A program made the position numbers and the translations under genes. Shown here in pieces: positions 63,663 to 64,000 of a stretch of 64,000 nt of DNA (position 1 is its first letter; every line of letters starts with the position of its first letter). The DNA lies in NCBI GenBank assembly GCA_015060165.1, contig SUZC01000002.1, forward strand, positions 124,001-188,000, in the 5' to 3' direction. Origin of the DNA: Rikenellaceae bacterium (lineage in GTDB: Bacteria; Bacteroidota; Bacteroidia; Bacteroidales; Rikenellaceae). The notes under the pieces were generated by a model. The model was not told the origin of the DNA, did no database searches, and saw nothing but the letters and a program-made list of their open reading frames with translations.

Positions 63663-64000
63663 TTATTTTGTTTCGTCAATAAATACTTTCTTTATAGCTT
63701 CCAAATACCCATAGCCATATATGTTGCAGGGTTGCAGATAGCTTGTTTCGGTCCACTCGTTCCAGCTGTTGATGGTAATCAGTGGTGTGCGATCGGGGTG
63801 TTTGTCTGCGTGAGCTTTGGCCTTACGCAATGCGTTTTCAAATGCCTCAGGTGTGTTGTTCTTCACAACAGCACTCTTAACCGTGCGAGGGCTATTGTCC
63901 CAACCAACGCTGACGTGTGGATAGTATGTGAATGTGTATTCTTTGTCGATTCTATTCCACTCTTTCTCTACGTCTGCCATGATTTCAGAGTAGTCACGAT
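63663..64000 (-). CDS. WbsX/GH99-like protein, C-terminal part (cut by window edge)
   Basis: The frame is open to the window edge. An internal Met at 63980 is not the likely start, because the domain continues upstream. YYPHVSVGWDNSPR and ITINSWNEWTETSYLQPCN, then YGYGYLEAIKKVF, are the C-terminal motifs of the WbsX (GH99-like) family found in polysaccharide loci or as endo-mannosidase relatives. Only about 112 residues are visible. The stop is 4 bp before the dCMP deaminase ATG, so the two are likely in one operon. Confidence 0.7.
   Translation of the reverse strand, partial: RDYSEIMADVEKEWNRIDKEYTFTYYPHVSVGWDNSPRTVKSAVVKNNTPEAFENALRKAKAHADKHPDRTPLITINSWNEWTETSYLQPCNIYGYGYLEAIKKVFIDETK

Noticed and set aside
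1..64000. CRISPR array, tRNA, rRNA, transposase or phage genes
   Set aside because: I looked for regular direct repeats, tRNA T-loop signatures and recombinase/transposase motifs by reading and found none; a covariance-model search would be needed for certainty.

Overview
The window looks like a chromosome segment of a gut-type Bacteroidales bacterium, possibly Rikenellaceae/Alistipes-like (the order is well supported, the family is a guess). The grounds are a SusC/SusD pair, fimbrillin-type lipoproteins, an RseC-RnfBCDGEA run, Bacteroidetes-style promoters (TTTG or close, about 20 bp, TAnnTTTG) before many genes, mostly weak Shine-Dalgarno sites, and lipoproteins with short signal peptides. 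No tRNA, rRNA, CRISPR array, transposase or phage gene was seen.

Layout. 1-0.94 kb: cut DUF2461 gene plus a small Cys-rich membrane protein, divergent from 1.1-7.0 kb (trkA, deoxynucleoside kinase, rRNA m5C methyltransferase, MerR regulator, Nif3-like protein, zinc-ribbon coiled coil). 7.1-14.3 kb: nadE, then rseC and the whole Rnf complex. 14.4-16.1 kb: an AT-rich accessory patch with a dispersed-repeat-like element, a promoter/C9-tract/terminator leader, a 41-aa peptide gene and a fimbrillin-like lipoprotein. 16.2-20.2 kb: rubredoxin, aspS, tadA, a secreted TPR protein. 20.7-27.5 kb: SusC-SusD-lipoprotein operon. 28-30.7 kb: NCS2 permease, periplasmic GDPD, small lipoprotein. 30.9-36.5 kb: NagB-like/PIG-L fusion, nagB, deoD, ribokinase, GRP-type sugar transporter (amino-sugar and pentose/nucleoside salvage). 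36.7-41.6 kb: TonB-dependent receptor and CBM20-GH77 glucanotransferase. 41.7-53.7 kb: YccF and a nine-gene branched-chain amino acid operon (ilvD-ilvB-ilvN-ilvC-leuA-leuC-leuD-leuB-ilvA, minus strand). 54.2-64 kb: DUF2148, luxS, MTA/SAH nucleosidase, ZIP transporter; then PH-like protein, ispD, YhbP, M23 peptidase on minus; lpxK, ssb, a cation/proton antiporter on plus; dCMP-deaminase-like and a cut WbsX/GH99-like gene on minus.

The most striking non-coding structure is the ilvD leader. It has a perfect promoter, a 9-bp inverted repeat, an 18-codon leader peptide with eight Leu/Ile/Val codons, and mutually exclusive antiterminator and terminator hairpins ending in six T. This has the architecture of ribosome-mediated attenuation of the whole BCAA operon. 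A second candidate lies before the fimbrillin-like unit: a short ORF with a C9 tract sits between promoter and terminator, and a one-base gain (or two-base loss) of the tract would carry its reading frame into the terminator hairpin, a possible phase-variable attenuator (hypothesis).

Other oddities are a NadE whose glutaminase domain lacks the nucleophilic Cys, a NagB-like/PIG-L fusion whose NagB catalytic Asp and His are both Gln next to an intact nagB, and a second flavinylation-like motif in the RnfG tail.
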